Positions 54,400-62,511 of a stretch of 64,000 nt of DNA are shown one piece after another. The notes under the pieces were generated by a model, which saw only the letters and a program-made list of their open reading frames with translations, did not search any database and was not told the origin of the DNA. The position numbers and the translations under genes are program-made. Origin of the DNA: AP-15 sp963788085 (GTDB lineage Bacteria > Pseudomonadota > Alphaproteobacteria > ATCC43930 > CGMCC-115725); NCBI GenBank assembly GCA_963788085.1, contig CAWBFS010000012.1, forward strand, positions 62,001 to 126,000, in the 5' to 3' direction. The first letter of the stretch is position 1. Each line of letters begins with the position of its first letter.

Positions 54400-54984
54400 A
54401 TGATCGTGAAATCGATGATCGGGGTACTCGCCGCGGCCATGCTGTTGGCGGCGTGTTCGCAGCTACCGCCGCGATATTTCGGACCACAGCTGGCATCGGC
54501 CTCTGGCGAGGTCGAGCCGCGGGCGATCAACTCTCCCGCATACGCCGTACGGCCGCCGCCACCCGGTCAGCCCGGTTATCTCGACACGATCCGGTATATC
54601 GATGATGGGGTCAAATATATAGACCCGTTCGCCGAATTTTTTATTTCTTACGATGGCCAAATGTGTTTTCGCGGATTGATCAATCGTCAGCAGGCGTATT
54701 TTGAAAATTACCAAAACTATTGGTGCATGTATCCAACTGCAGTAAACAATGTGGAAGCACTCGAAAACAACATCAGTTATGTGAATACGGTTCGCTTATG
54801 GTGCGTGCTCGGAGCGCCGCAATGTGCCCGCCGGATCGGGTTTCCTAATTTTCTGGATGACAGCGACTGGATCGCGAACTACATAGCGGCCCAAACTCGC
54901 CCCTTTCGAGAGCAGCGCAACGCGATCGCGTATCTGATCTATCTGATGGGCGGCAACGCGGCGGGCGCCCAGCCGCTGCGATGA
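54400..54984 (+). CDS. Putative lipoprotein of unknown function
   Basis: 194 residues. Lipoprotein signal MIVKSMIGVLAAAMLLAAC with lipobox LLAAC. The mature part has a Pro/Ala linker (RPPPPGQPGYLDTIRYIDDGVKYIDP). A tyrosine/asparagine-rich segment follows (LINRQQAYFENYQNYWCMYPTAVNNVEALENNISYVNTVRLWC). Four cysteines remain after the lipid Cys. Local GC is lower than in the neighbours, around 54600-54800, which could mean more recent acquisition. No family recognised. A large terminator hairpin follows directly. Confidence 0.65.
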   Translation: MIVKSMIGVLAAAMLLAACSQLPPRYFGPQLASASGEVEPRAINSPAYAVRPPPPGQPGYLDTIRYIDDGVKYIDPFAEFFISYDGQMCFRGLINRQQAYFENYQNYWCMYPTAVNNVEALENNISYVNTVRLWCVLGAPQCARRIGFPNFLDDSDWIANYIAAQTRPFREQRNAIAYLIYLMGGNAAGAQPLR

Positions 54985-54989
54985 CGTCG

Positions 54990-55025
54990 CCCCACACCTC
55001 TCGCGCTTTCGCGAGAGGTGTGGGG
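54990..55025. terminator. Perfect 16-base stem hairpin between the lipoprotein gene and glnA
   Basis: CCCCACACCTCTCGCG at 54990 pairs perfectly with CGCGAGAGGTGTGGGG ending at 55025 around a four-base CTTT loop. It lies between convergent genes and probably serves as a bidirectional terminator. A T tract is absent, so its efficiency is uncertain. Confidence 0.7.
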
Positions 55026-55038
55026 GAAGAAATACCGG

Positions 55039-56448
55039 CTAAACCGAGTAGTACATCTGGAATTCGATCGGGTGGGGGGTGTGCTCGAACGCGTAGACCT
55101 CCTCCCACTTCAATTCCATATAGGCTTCGATCTGGTCCATGTTGAAGACGTCGCCCTTCAACAGGAAAGCGTGGTCGGCGCGCAACTCGCCCAATGCCTC
55201 CCGCAATGACCCACAGACCACAGGCACGTCGGTCAGTTCCTCGGGCGGGAGGTCGTAAAGGTTCTTGTCGATCGGGTCGCCGGGGTGGATCTTGTTCTGG
55301 ATGCCGTCGATCCCCGCCATCAGCATCGCGGCGAAGGCGAGGTAGACATTGGCCGCGCCGTCCGGGTAGCGCACCTCGACCCGCTTTCCCTTGGGGCTGG
55401 ACACATAGGGGATGCGGCAGGCGGCCGACCGGTTGCGCGAGGAATAGGCGAGCAGCACCGGCGCCTCAAAGCCGGGGATCAGCCGCTTGTAGCTGTTCGT
55501 CGTCGGGTTGGTGAAGGCGTTGATTGCCTTGGCGTGCTTGATGATGCCGCCGATATAGTAGAGCGCCGTTTCCGACAAATCGGCATAAAGGTTGCCCGCG
55601 AAAACCGGCCGCTCGCCCTTCCACAGGGACTGGTGGACATGCATGCCGGAACCGTTGTCGCCCATCACCGGCTTGGGCATGAAGGTCGCGGTCTTGCCGT
55701 ATTGGTGCGCGACGTTCTGCACGACGTACTTATAGATCTGCATGTTGTCGGCGGTGCGCACCAGGGTCGAATAGACAAAGCCCAGCTCGTTCTGGCTCGG
55801 CGCGACCTCGTGGTGATGCTTTTCGACTTCGAGCCCCATGTCGTTCATGACCGACAGCATTTCGGCGCGCAGATCGGAAAGGCTGTCGACCGGCGGCACC
55901 GGGAAATAGCCGCCCTTGATCGGCGGGCGGTGTCCAGTGTTGCCGTCGGGGAATTTCTTGTCGCTGACGTAGGGGGCTTCCTCGCTGTCGATCTCGTACA
56001 TCGCCCCTTTCATCGAGGCCGAAAAACGCACGTCGTCGAAGACGAAGAACTCGGCCTCGGGCCCGAAGAAGGCCTTGTCGCCGAGGCCGGTGGCGATCAG
56101 GTGCTGCTCGGCCTTCTTGGCGATCGACCGCGGGTCGCGAGCGTAAGGCTGGCCGGTCAACGGCTCGTGCACATCGCAAAAGACGATCAGCGAAGTCTGG
56201 GCGGCAAACGGGTCGAGCACGGCGGTCGAGCAATCGGGCACCAACATCATGTCCGACTCGTTGATCGCCTTCCAGCCGGCAATCGACGAACCATCGAACA
56301 TCACCCCTTCATTGAGGAAATCCTCGGTGATCGTCCGCACGTGGTGCGCCAAATGCTGCCATTTCCCGCGCGGATCAGTGAAGCGGAAGTCGACGTATTT
56401 GACGTCGTGCTCCTTGATCATATCCATGACTTTTTGGGTATCAGACAT
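55039..56448 (-). CDS. glnA: Glutamine synthetase type I
   Basis: ATP-dependent synthesis of glutamine from glutamate and ammonia, the main ammonia-assimilation step. The 469 residues begin MSDTQKVMDMIKEHDVKYVDFRFTDPRGKWQH. MFDGSSIAGWKAINESDM, GPEAEFFVFDD, NDMGLEVEKHHHEVAPSQNE, MPKPVMGDNGSGMHVHQSL, INAFTNPTTNSYKRLIPGFEAP, NRSAACRIPYVSSPKGKRVEVRYPD and the adenylylation site NLYDLPPEE follow. The adenylylation Tyr is present, so control by GlnE is expected. GGAAAG lies upstream of the ATG at 56448. It is 71 bases downstream of glnB and probably cotranscribed. The frame is intact. Confidence 0.97.
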   Translation of the reverse strand: MSDTQKVMDMIKEHDVKYVDFRFTDPRGKWQHLAHHVRTITEDFLNEGVMFDGSSIAGWKAINESDMMLVPDCSTAVLDPFAAQTSLIVFCDVHEPLTGQPYARDPRSIAKKAEQHLIATGLGDKAFFGPEAEFFVFDDVRFSASMKGAMYEIDSEEAPYVSDKKFPDGNTGHRPPIKGGYFPVPPVDSLSDLRAEMLSVMNDMGLEVEKHHHEVAPSQNELGFVYSTLVRTADNMQIYKYVVQNVAHQYGKTATFMPKPVMGDNGSGMHVHQSLWKGERPVFAGNLYADLSETALYYIGGIIKHAKAINAFTNPTTNSYKRLIPGFEAPVLLAYSSRNRSAACRIPYVSSPKGKRVEVRYPDGAANVYLAFAAMLMAGIDGIQNKIHPGDPIDKNLYDLPPEELTDVPVVCGSLREALGELRADHAFLLKGDVFNMDQIEAYMELKWEEVYAFEHTPHPIEFQMYYSV

Positions 56449-56519
56449 CGCCACTTTCCGTTGCAAGTTTGACAGGGCTCGGGAGCACAAGGACGCCGCA
56501 GATGATAATACGATGCAAG

Positions 56520-56858
56520 TCAGATTGCATCCGGACCGCGTTCGCCGGTGCGGATACGAATCGCTTCCTCAATCGTCGTGACAAAGATCTTGCCGTCACC
56601 GATCCGGCCAGTGTGGGCGGCTTGCTGAATCGCCTCCACAGCGCGCTCGACGAGCCCGTCCTCCATGACCACCTCGATCTTCACCTTCGGCAGAAAGTCG
56701 ACCACGTACTCGGCCCCGCGATAGAGTTCGGTATGCCCTTTCTGGCGGCCGAACCCCTTGGCCTCGGTGACGGTGATCCCCTTGATTCCGACTTCATGAA
56801 GAGCTTCCTTCACCTCGTCGAGCTTGAAGGGCTTGATGATCGCCTCGATCTTCTTCAT
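56520..56858 (-). CDS. glnB: Nitrogen regulatory protein PII
   Basis: Trimeric PII signal protein that senses 2-oxoglutarate, ATP/ADP and glutamine and steers glutamine synthetase and NtrB/NtrC. The 112 residues begin MKKIEAIIKPFKLDEVKEAL. GRQKGHTELYRGAEYVVDFLPK contains the uridylylation Tyr51. VTTIEEAIRIRTGERGPDAI gives the end. The ATG at 56858 is chosen because it matches PII length; an upstream start at 56882 would add eight residues. It heads the glnB-glnA operon behind a candidate sigma-54 promoter. Confidence 0.97.
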   Translation of the reverse strand: MKKIEAIIKPFKLDEVKEALHEVGIKGITVTEAKGFGRQKGHTELYRGAEYVVDFLPKVKIEVVMEDGLVERAVEAIQQAAHTGRIGDGKIFVTTIEEAIRIRTGERGPDAI

Positions 56859-56905
56859 CGCCTTCTCGTCTCTCTCAGCCAAGGCACCGACCTCGGCGCG
56901 TTTAG

Positions 56906-56921
56906 AGCATAACCTATGCCA
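56906..56921 (-). promoter_or_regulatory. Candidate sigma-54 promoter of glnB-glnA
   Basis: On the minus strand the sequence reads TGGCATAGGTTATGCT. The invariant GG and GC are separated by exactly ten bases, and TGGCA matches the -24 consensus (TGGCAC-N5-TTGC). It lies about 47 bases before the glnB ATG. NtrC-controlled sigma-54 promoters before glnB are common in Proteobacteria. Confidence 0.55.
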
Positions 56922-57014
56922 GTGCCCTAAGGCGACAGGGAGATCCGAACTCGCCGCGGGCAGGTTCGAATTTGCCTATTTCTGCGGCAGGAATTTGCTG
57001 AATCGTTAGTCGCC

Positions 57015-58202
57015 TCATTCAGAGCTCGACAGATTGCCGAGATATTTCCGAATTCGGTCGATCGCCTCGCCGATAGCCTCTCGGCTGTTGGCGTAAGAGA
57101 ACCGCAAATAGCCCTCGCCATATTCGCCAAAGCTGGTGCCGGCGACCGTTGCCACTCCGGCCTCGTCGAGCAGGTGGCCTTGCAGTGTACGCGCGTCGTA
57201 ACCTGTCCCGGTGATATTGGGGAAAGTATAGAAGGCGCCGCCGGGCTGCTGACAACGAAAGCCGGGCAGCCCGTTCAACGCCGCGACGATCATCTCGCGC
57301 CGCGCCGCAAATGCCGCGACCATGCGGTGAACCGGCTCGCGCGGTCCGGTCAACGCGGCAATCCCGGCGTGCTGTGCAGCCGCGTTGACGCAGGAGTGGC
57401 AGTTGATCGCGAGCCGCTCCGCATGCCCGAACAGTGCCTTCGGCCATACCGCGTAACCCAGCCGCCAACCGGTCATCGCGTAGGTCTTGCTCCACCCGTC
57501 GAGCAGGATCAGCCGGTCGCGAAGCGATGGATAACGAAGAAGACTGACGTGCTCGGCGCCGTCATAAAGGATCTCGCCGTAGATTTCGTCGCTGAGCACG
57601 GCGACCTGCGGGCGCCGTTCGAGCCCGGCGACCAGCCGGTCCAGCTCGTCGCGCGGCACGACGCCGCCAGTCGGATTGGCCGGGCTATTGATGATGATGA
57701 GCCGGGTGCGCGGCGTGATCTTGTCGAGGACCTCGTCGGCGCTGAACGAGAACCCCGCGGCCTCGTGCAGCGGGATCGGCACCGGCGTCGCTCCCGAAAA
57801 CCGGATTACGCTCTCGTAAATCGGGAACCCGGGGTTGGGGTAGAGGATCTCGACCCCAGGCTCGCCGAACATCAGGATCGCGAAGAACATCGTGACCTTG
57901 CCGCCGGGGACGACCAGCACCAGGTCCGGCGAAACCTCGACGCCATGGCGGCGCAAGAGATCGGCCGCGACCGCGGCACGCAGCGCCGGGATGCCGTTCG
58001 CCGGCGTGTACCCGTGATGTCCGTCGGCGAGCGCCTTGCGCCCGGCTTCGACGATGTGCTCGGGGGTCGGGAAATCCGGCTGGCCGATGCCGAGATTGAT
58101 GATCGAGCGGCCCTCGGCGGCGAGCGCATTGGCGCGGGCCAGCACCTCGAACGCGGTCTCCGTCCCCAGGACACCCATGCGTCCGGCCATCTGCAGCATC
58201 AT
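57015..58202 (-). CDS. Class I/II pyridoxal-phosphate aminotransferase
   Basis: AspC-fold aminotransferase of 395 residues. Motifs are INLGIGQPDFPTPEHIVEAGRKAL, GYTPANGIPALRAAVA, YPNPGFPIYESVIRF, IIINSPANPTGGVVPRDELDRL, VLSDEIYGEILYDG, and the Schiff-base lysine in DGWSKTYAMTGWRLGYAV. RFSYANSREAIGEAIDRIRKYL closes the protein. The substrate cannot be told from sequence. Its position upstream of glnB on the same strand suggests nitrogen metabolism, but 130 or so bases and the sigma-54 site separate it from glnB. The start ATG at 58202 has an alternative four codons in. The frame is intact. Confidence 0.88.
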   Translation of the reverse strand: MMLQMAGRMGVLGTETAFEVLARANALAAEGRSIINLGIGQPDFPTPEHIVEAGRKALADGHHGYTPANGIPALRAAVAADLLRRHGVEVSPDLVLVVPGGKVTMFFAILMFGEPGVEILYPNPGFPIYESVIRFSGATPVPIPLHEAAGFSFSADEVLDKITPRTRLIIINSPANPTGGVVPRDELDRLVAGLERRPQVAVLSDEIYGEILYDGAEHVSLLRYPSLRDRLILLDGWSKTYAMTGWRLGYAVWPKALFGHAERLAINCHSCVNAAAQHAGIAALTGPREPVHRMVAAFAARREMIVAALNGLPGFRCQQPGGAFYTFPNITGTGYDARTLQGHLLDEAGVATVAGTSFGEYGEGYLRFSYANSREAIGEAIDRIRKYLGNLSSSE

Positions 58203-58247
58203 CTCCTCCCCGCCTACTCGATCGCCGTCAGATTAGCTCAGCTTTGG

Positions 58248-59013
58248 TCAACAAGCACCTAAGCCGACGACAAGCCCCTCTGCGAAGAGGCGATCGAGCG
58301 CAGCGGCAAGATCGAATGCGGGGTCCGCCGCCGCGGTTGCCGCCGCTGTGCCGAGCGCCAAGCCTTCGGCCAGCGCCCTGCGGAACGCAAAAATTCCGGG
58401 GGCGAGCCGTTGCCAATTGAAGCCCTCGTCCGCGCGCCGCATCTCGACGGTGGTACCGCCGCTCGCGAGATCCACCGGGCGAACTTCTTTCTGCTGGTTC
58501 GCCAGCCAGATCGCATCGATCGGCCATCCCGAAGCGAAATAGCTGACCGAGGGCTGTAGAGCGATCTTGAGCAAAGCTGGCGCGTTCGGGCGGAATCGCG
58601 GCGAGAGCCTCTATTTCCAGCGGAGACGCCTCCGGCACCGTCGCGGCGGTGTTGAGAGCCCATTCGAAGCGCGCTACGTCCGCCAGATAGGGCAGATCCT
58701 TACACGGCTCGAAGCCGGAGAGGAAATCCGCAAGCTCGGCGCCGTATTCGGCGAGGCAGCGCGACTGTGGCGGATGTTGGCGCAGGTATTCATGTGCGGC
58801 GTAGGCAAAAAAGCGCTTGTCCACGAGGCGGCAGACGACCGGGAAGGTGCTTTCGAGCGCTGCGCTGAGCGTCGTAACGAGGTGGTTGCGGTAAATCCGT
58901 AAACACGCCTCCGCAGGGAGTCCGACCGGTTCGATTTCCGCGACGAGCTGTGGAGTGATCTCGCCGAACATGGCGCCGCGGAGCTGCAGTTGCAGCTCAA
59001 GCAGCGTGGGCAT
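58248..59013 (-). CDS. bufC: DUF2063 protein (HvfC/BufC-like), one frameshift
   Basis: Member of the DUF2063 family that partners DUF692 enzymes in making copper-binding bufferin-type peptides. It is thought to bind the precursor. It opens MPTLLELQLQLRGAMFGEITPQLVAEI, followed by LRIYRNHLVTTLSAALESTFPVVCRLV, FAYAAHEYLRQHPPQSRCLAEYGAELADFL and LPYLADVARFEWALN, the HvfC core. A break near 58575 leads to LKIALQPSVSYFASGWPIDAIW and RRALAEGLALGTAAATA. About 254 residues. It overlaps the bufB end by 17 bases. The lipid-type domain fusions of some HvfC proteins are absent. Confidence 0.85.
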
Positions 59014-59851
59014 ATGGGTGACGATTGGCCAGCTGTTGCGCGTGCCGCACCTCGTCCAGCAGGACGTCGAGCGCCGGGAGATTGGTGTCCCACTCGATCA
59101 AGGTTGGGACTGGGCCGAACCGCTTAAGCGCAACGGCGTAAAGCTCCCAAACCGGCGGCGCAACCCGGGAACCGTGGTCGTCGATCAGGATGTCGACATC
59201 CTCGGCGGCTTGATGGCCGGCAAGATGGATCTCGCCGACCGCTGGCACCGGCAGCGCGTCAAGATAGGCGATCGGGTCGAACCGGAAGTTTGTCGCGCTG
59301 ACGTAGATGTTGTTGACGTCGCAGAGGACGCCGCAGCCGGTTCGCCGGGCGGTTTCGGTCAGGAATTCCGCCTCAGGGATGGTTGAATGGCGAAACCGCA
59401 GGTAGGACGATGGGTTCTCGATCAGCAGCCGTCGCCCGAGCGTCTCTTGCGCCTCGCTGACGTGCCGGCAGAAGACGTCGAGGCTCTCCTCGGTGTAGGG
59501 CAGCGGCAGCAGGTCGTTCAAGTAAGCCCCGCCGATCGCGCTCCAAGCCAGGTGCTCGGACACCAGCACCGGCTCGACCCGCTCGACCAGTACCCTCAGG
59601 CGCCCGAGATGAACGCGATCGAGTTCCCCGGCGCTCCCCAACGAGAGCGCAACCCCATGAACGCTCACCGGGTAGTCGCGGCGCAATTTGAGAAGGCGGT
59701 CCAGCGCCGCCGTCTCGGCCATGTAATTCTCGGCATGCACCTCGATGAACCCCAGGCGGGGTGTTGTGGCCGCGATCTCCGTCACATGCGGCAAGCGCAG
59801 GCCTATCCCCGCACTGCAGGTAGAGAGGGGTGGAGGATCGGTCACGATCAC
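58997..59851 (-). CDS. bufB: DUF692 protein (MbnB/BufB-like multinuclear iron enzyme)
   Basis: TIM-barrel iron enzyme that modifies cysteine residues of a bufferin precursor (peptide maturation for copper binding). The core has GIGLRLPHVTEIA, LGFIEVHAENYMAE (metal ligands), SVHGVALSLGSAGELD, VLVSEHLAWSAIGGAYLNDLLPLP, LLIENPSSYLRFRHSTIPEAEFL, CGVLCDVNNIYVSATN, EIHLAGHQAAEDVDILIDDHGSRV and PTLIEWDTNLPALDVLL. These include the His/Asp/Glu residues expected for the iron cluster. The start is taken as GTG 59851 (VIVTDPPPLSTCSAGIGL); the frame is open to 59989 but not homologous there. It is divergent from a cyclase gene. Confidence 0.9.
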   Translation of the reverse strand: MIVTDPPPLSTCSAGIGLRLPHVTEIAATTPRLGFIEVHAENYMAETAALDRLLKLRRDYPVSVHGVALSLGSAGELDRVHLGRLRVLVERVEPVLVSEHLAWSAIGGAYLNDLLPLPYTEESLDVFCRHVSEAQETLGRRLLIENPSSYLRFRHSTIPEAEFLTETARRTGCGVLCDVNNIYVSATNFRFDPIAYLDALPVPAVGEIHLAGHQAAEDVDILIDDHGSRVAPPVWELYAVALKRFGPVPTLIEWDTNLPALDVLLDEVRHAQQLANRHPYAHAA

Positions 59852-59922
59852 AGCTTCGCCTCGTGCTCCGGAAAAACGGCTATCATGCCAGCGGCAATGT
59901 AAAGCATGAGATAGCTCACCCG

Positions 59923-62121
59923 GTGTCCAAAACAGTCGATCGTCTTTTGCGTCAGGTACGCTCGATCCGGCTCGCTGTCTCACGCACACACGTTTCGGCG
60001 CGGGTTCCGAGAAGGCAAGGCTTCAAGCTGGGTTTGCGTGGGGCGCTCACAGCGCTGGTGCTGAGCACTGTGGTCACGACCGCATTGTTGATCCATCTCT
60101 TTTGGTCGTTTGCGGCGCGTCACAACGTCGGCGATGTGGTCGGGCAGCTCAATCGGCAGATCGTCGGATCGATCCAAGACGAATTGCAAGGCGTGCTCGA
60201 CGGCGCCTCATCGATGGAGGAGGCGGTCCGATCGATCTTCTTTCAGGGCACGATAAAGGTGACGGACGAGGGCAAGCGCGAATTCGTCTTTCTGGCACTG
60301 CTGCGCTCGCAACCAAGCCTCTCGTGGATTTCGCTGGGTTTTCCGGACGGTGGATTTTTCGGCGCCCGCAAAGCCAGCGATACCGAGATCGACATGATCG
60401 AGGTCAAATGGGACGGGGCTACGCGAACCGCACGGCAGCGGACCGATTATTACACGCCGGAAGTCGGCGACATCATGTTCAACAACCGGGAGTTCGAGCC
60501 GAGCACCTACAACGCGACGGCGCAGCCCTGGTACCGCCGCGCCGTCGCGGAGAAGGTGCCGGGCTGGAACCGGATATCCAATTTCCCCGGCAGCAACCGG
60601 CAGGCGATCAGCATATCGACGCCGCTTACGGTCGACGACCGCTTTGTCGCCGTGATTAATGTCGTCATCGACCGGGCCCGGCTGTCACAATTCCTGTCGA
60701 GCATCGAGGTCGGCAAGTCCGGAACCGTTGTCGTGCTCGATCGCAACGGCAACATCATGGCCTCGCCGGACCCCGCCGCGATCGATCGGCAACAGAAGGG
60801 TGAGATGCCGAGCCTCCGGACCCTGAGCCAGGACAACCACCTGCTGAGGGCGGTCGGCCAGTATCTCGGCCGCGGCGGTATCGATCTCGCCGCGCTCACC
60901 GACACGCGTCAGGTCGAATTCACTTCCCTGGAAGACGGTCACGACTACTTTCTGACCTTCGCGCCGTTGCACTTCGACGATTGGGTGGTCGCTACGATCA
61001 TTCCAGCCGACGATTTTCTGGCGACGATCGAGCGCAACGCAAAACTCCTGCTCGCCGCGCTGGGATTGCTGACACTCGTCATCGCGGCGCTGGCGATCTT
61101 GTCGGCCAACCGGCTGATCGGCTCGCCACTCCTGCGCATTGTCGGGCAACTGAAGCACATCGAGAGTTTCGAGCTCGAGGCGATCACCCGGACCAGCTCG
61201 CCGCTGCGTGAGCTCGACAACCTTTCGGCCGCGCTGACCCAAATGAGCCGGGGTCTCGCATCGTTTCAGAAATACATTCCGACCGCGCTCGTCCGCACCC
61301 TGGTGGCGCGCGGCGTCGAGGCTCGCCCCGGCGGTCGTCAAGAAATCCTGACCGTGCTGTTTACCGACATTGTCGGCTTCACCGGGCTCTCGGAGCGGCT
61401 CGGGGACGGGATCGTCCCGGTGCTCAGCGAATATCTCGAGATCGCCTCTGCGGCAATCTCTTCCCGTAGCGGAACCATCGACAAGTTCATCGGCGATGCG
61501 GTGATGGCGTTCTGGGGCGCGCCGGCGCCGAACGACCGGCATGCGGTCGATGCTTGTGCCGCGGCGCTCGAATTCCGGCGGCGCCTGGGTCAGCGCGGTG
61601 CCGAGCCAGGCGGGGAGAGAGGAGTGCCGCTGCGCATGCGGGTCGGCATCAATACCGGGCGAATGCTGGTCGGCAACATCGGCTCCAGTGAACGGCTCAG
61701 CTACACGGTGATCGGCGATGCCGTCAATGTCGCGAGCCGCCTCGAAGCGATCAACAAACGCTACGGAACCGAAATCCTGATCGGCGAGGAAACGCGCCTG
61801 GCCGCGGGCGACGCCATTTTGGTCCGGCGGCTCGATTGGGTTGCCGTCTATGGCCGCACGCAGGGGCTGGCTGTCTACGAACTGCTCGAAATGGCCGATC
61901 ACGGCGCTTTGCAGACGGCGGAATGGGTAAGAGCCTACGAGGCCGGCCTCGACGCCTATGCGCGCCGCGACTGGGCGGATGCGATCGAGCTGTTCGAGAG
62001 CGCGATTGCCCATCGCGGTGACGACCTCCCTTCGCGGATATTCGTCGAACGCTGTCGAATGTATCTTGCGTCTCCGCCCCCGGAGGCTTGGACTGCGGTC
62101 TCAATTCTCGCCGAAAAGTGA
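59923..62121 (+). CDS. Membrane class III adenylate/guanylate cyclase with extracytoplasmic sensor domain
   Basis: About 732 residues. After a basic start a first membrane helix (GALTALVLSTVVTTALLIHLFW) leads into a ~300-residue periplasmic sensor of the double Cache type (WISLGFPDGGFFGARKA, QPWYRRAVAEKVPGWNRISNFPG, GTVVVLDRNGNIMASPDPAAID). A second helix (LLLAALGLLTLVIAALAILSA) and a HAMP-like linker follow. The catalytic domain starts near residue 480 with metal Asp residues in FTDIVGFTGLSERLG and FIGDAVMAFWGAP. The purine-specifying Lys of TIDKFIGD, the Asp of YTVIGDAVNVASRLE and its Asn/Arg pair suggest an active adenylate cyclase. Start uncertain (GTG 59923). It is followed 55 bases later by bufA. 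Frame intact. Confidence 0.88.
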   Translation: MSKTVDRLLRQVRSIRLAVSRTHVSARVPRRQGFKLGLRGALTALVLSTVVTTALLIHLFWSFAARHNVGDVVGQLNRQIVGSIQDELQGVLDGASSMEEAVRSIFFQGTIKVTDEGKREFVFLALLRSQPSLSWISLGFPDGGFFGARKASDTEIDMIEVKWDGATRTARQRTDYYTPEVGDIMFNNREFEPSTYNATAQPWYRRAVAEKVPGWNRISNFPGSNRQAISISTPLTVDDRFVAVINVVIDRARLSQFLSSIEVGKSGTVVVLDRNGNIMASPDPAAIDRQQKGEMPSLRTLSQDNHLLRAVGQYLGRGGIDLAALTDTRQVEFTSLEDGHDYFLTFAPLHFDDWVVATIIPADDFLATIERNAKLLLAALGLLTLVIAALAILSANRLIGSPLLRIVGQLKHIESFELEAITRTSSPLRELDNLSAALTQMSRGLASFQKYIPTALVRTLVARGVEARPGGRQEILTVLFTDIVGFTGLSERLGDGIVPVLSEYLEIASAAISSRSGTIDKFIGDAVMAFWGAPAPNDRHAVDACAAALEFRRRLGQRGAEPGGERGVPLRMRVGINTGRMLVGNIGSSERLSYTVIGDAVNVASRLEAINKRYGTEILIGEETRLAAGDAILVRRLDWVAVYGRTQGLAVYELLEMADHGALQTAEWVRAYEAGLDAYARRDWADAIELFESAIAHRGDDLPSRIFVERCRMYLASPPPEAWTAVSILAEK

Positions 62122-62176
62122 TTTGCCGACCCCGGTAGACCGCTGCAAAACGAGCCCGCTTGCGATGGAGATCCGT

Positions 62177-62443
62177 ATGAAGCCTTCCGTGCTCATCGCC
62201 GCCGCCGTCGCCGCCGCGGCGTCTTTGCCGATCCCGGCGGATGCGGGGCCGGCGCCGGCGCCGCCATTCAAGGCGGAGAAATGCTTCGGCGTTGCCGCCG
62301 CCGGCCAGAACGATTGCCAGACTGCGACCCATTCCTGCGCCGGCGAGTCCAAGACAGCCGCCGCAGGCGATTCCTGGATTTACGTGCCGGCGGGTACCTG
62401 CATGAAGATCAACGGCGGGAGCCCGACCGCGAAAGAATCCTGA
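62177..62443 (+). CDS. bufA1: DUF2282 small secreted protein (bufferin-type BufA precursor)
   Basis: 88-residue precursor of the DUF2282 family. Related bufferins are peptides modified by BufB/BufC and bind copper in the periplasm. The signal peptide (KPSVLIAAAVAAAASLPIPADA) is followed by a Pro/Ala spacer. The four conserved cysteines are at residues 36, 47, 54 and 75, within EKCFGV, QNDCQTATHSCAGESK and PAGTCMKI. These match the DUF2282 pattern. The ATG at 62177 is chosen because GGAG lies six bases upstream; an in-frame ATG at 62165 would add four residues. It is 55 bases downstream of a cyclase and on the opposite strand from bufB and bufC. Confidence 0.85.
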   Translation: MKPSVLIAAAVAAAASLPIPADAGPAPAPPFKAEKCFGVAAAGQNDCQTATHSCAGESKTAAAGDSWIYVPAGTCMKINGGSPTAKES

Positions 62444-62511
62444 TCGCTCAAACGGTCGCCGCGATCCTGTTACTCGCCGCATCCCGCCGATTCGGCGGTG
62501 CCGAGACGATA

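Noticed and set aside
55285..56472. Plus-strand frame of 395 codons across glnA
   Set aside because: It is antisense to an intact and highly conserved glnA.
56940..57000. GGTTCGAAT-like tRNA T-loop near 56970
   Set aside because: The flanking bases do not form a T stem, acceptor stem or anticodon arm, so it is not a tRNA.
60685..62013. Minus-strand frame of 442 codons across the cyclase
   Set aside because: Shadow of the cyclase gene; no motif.
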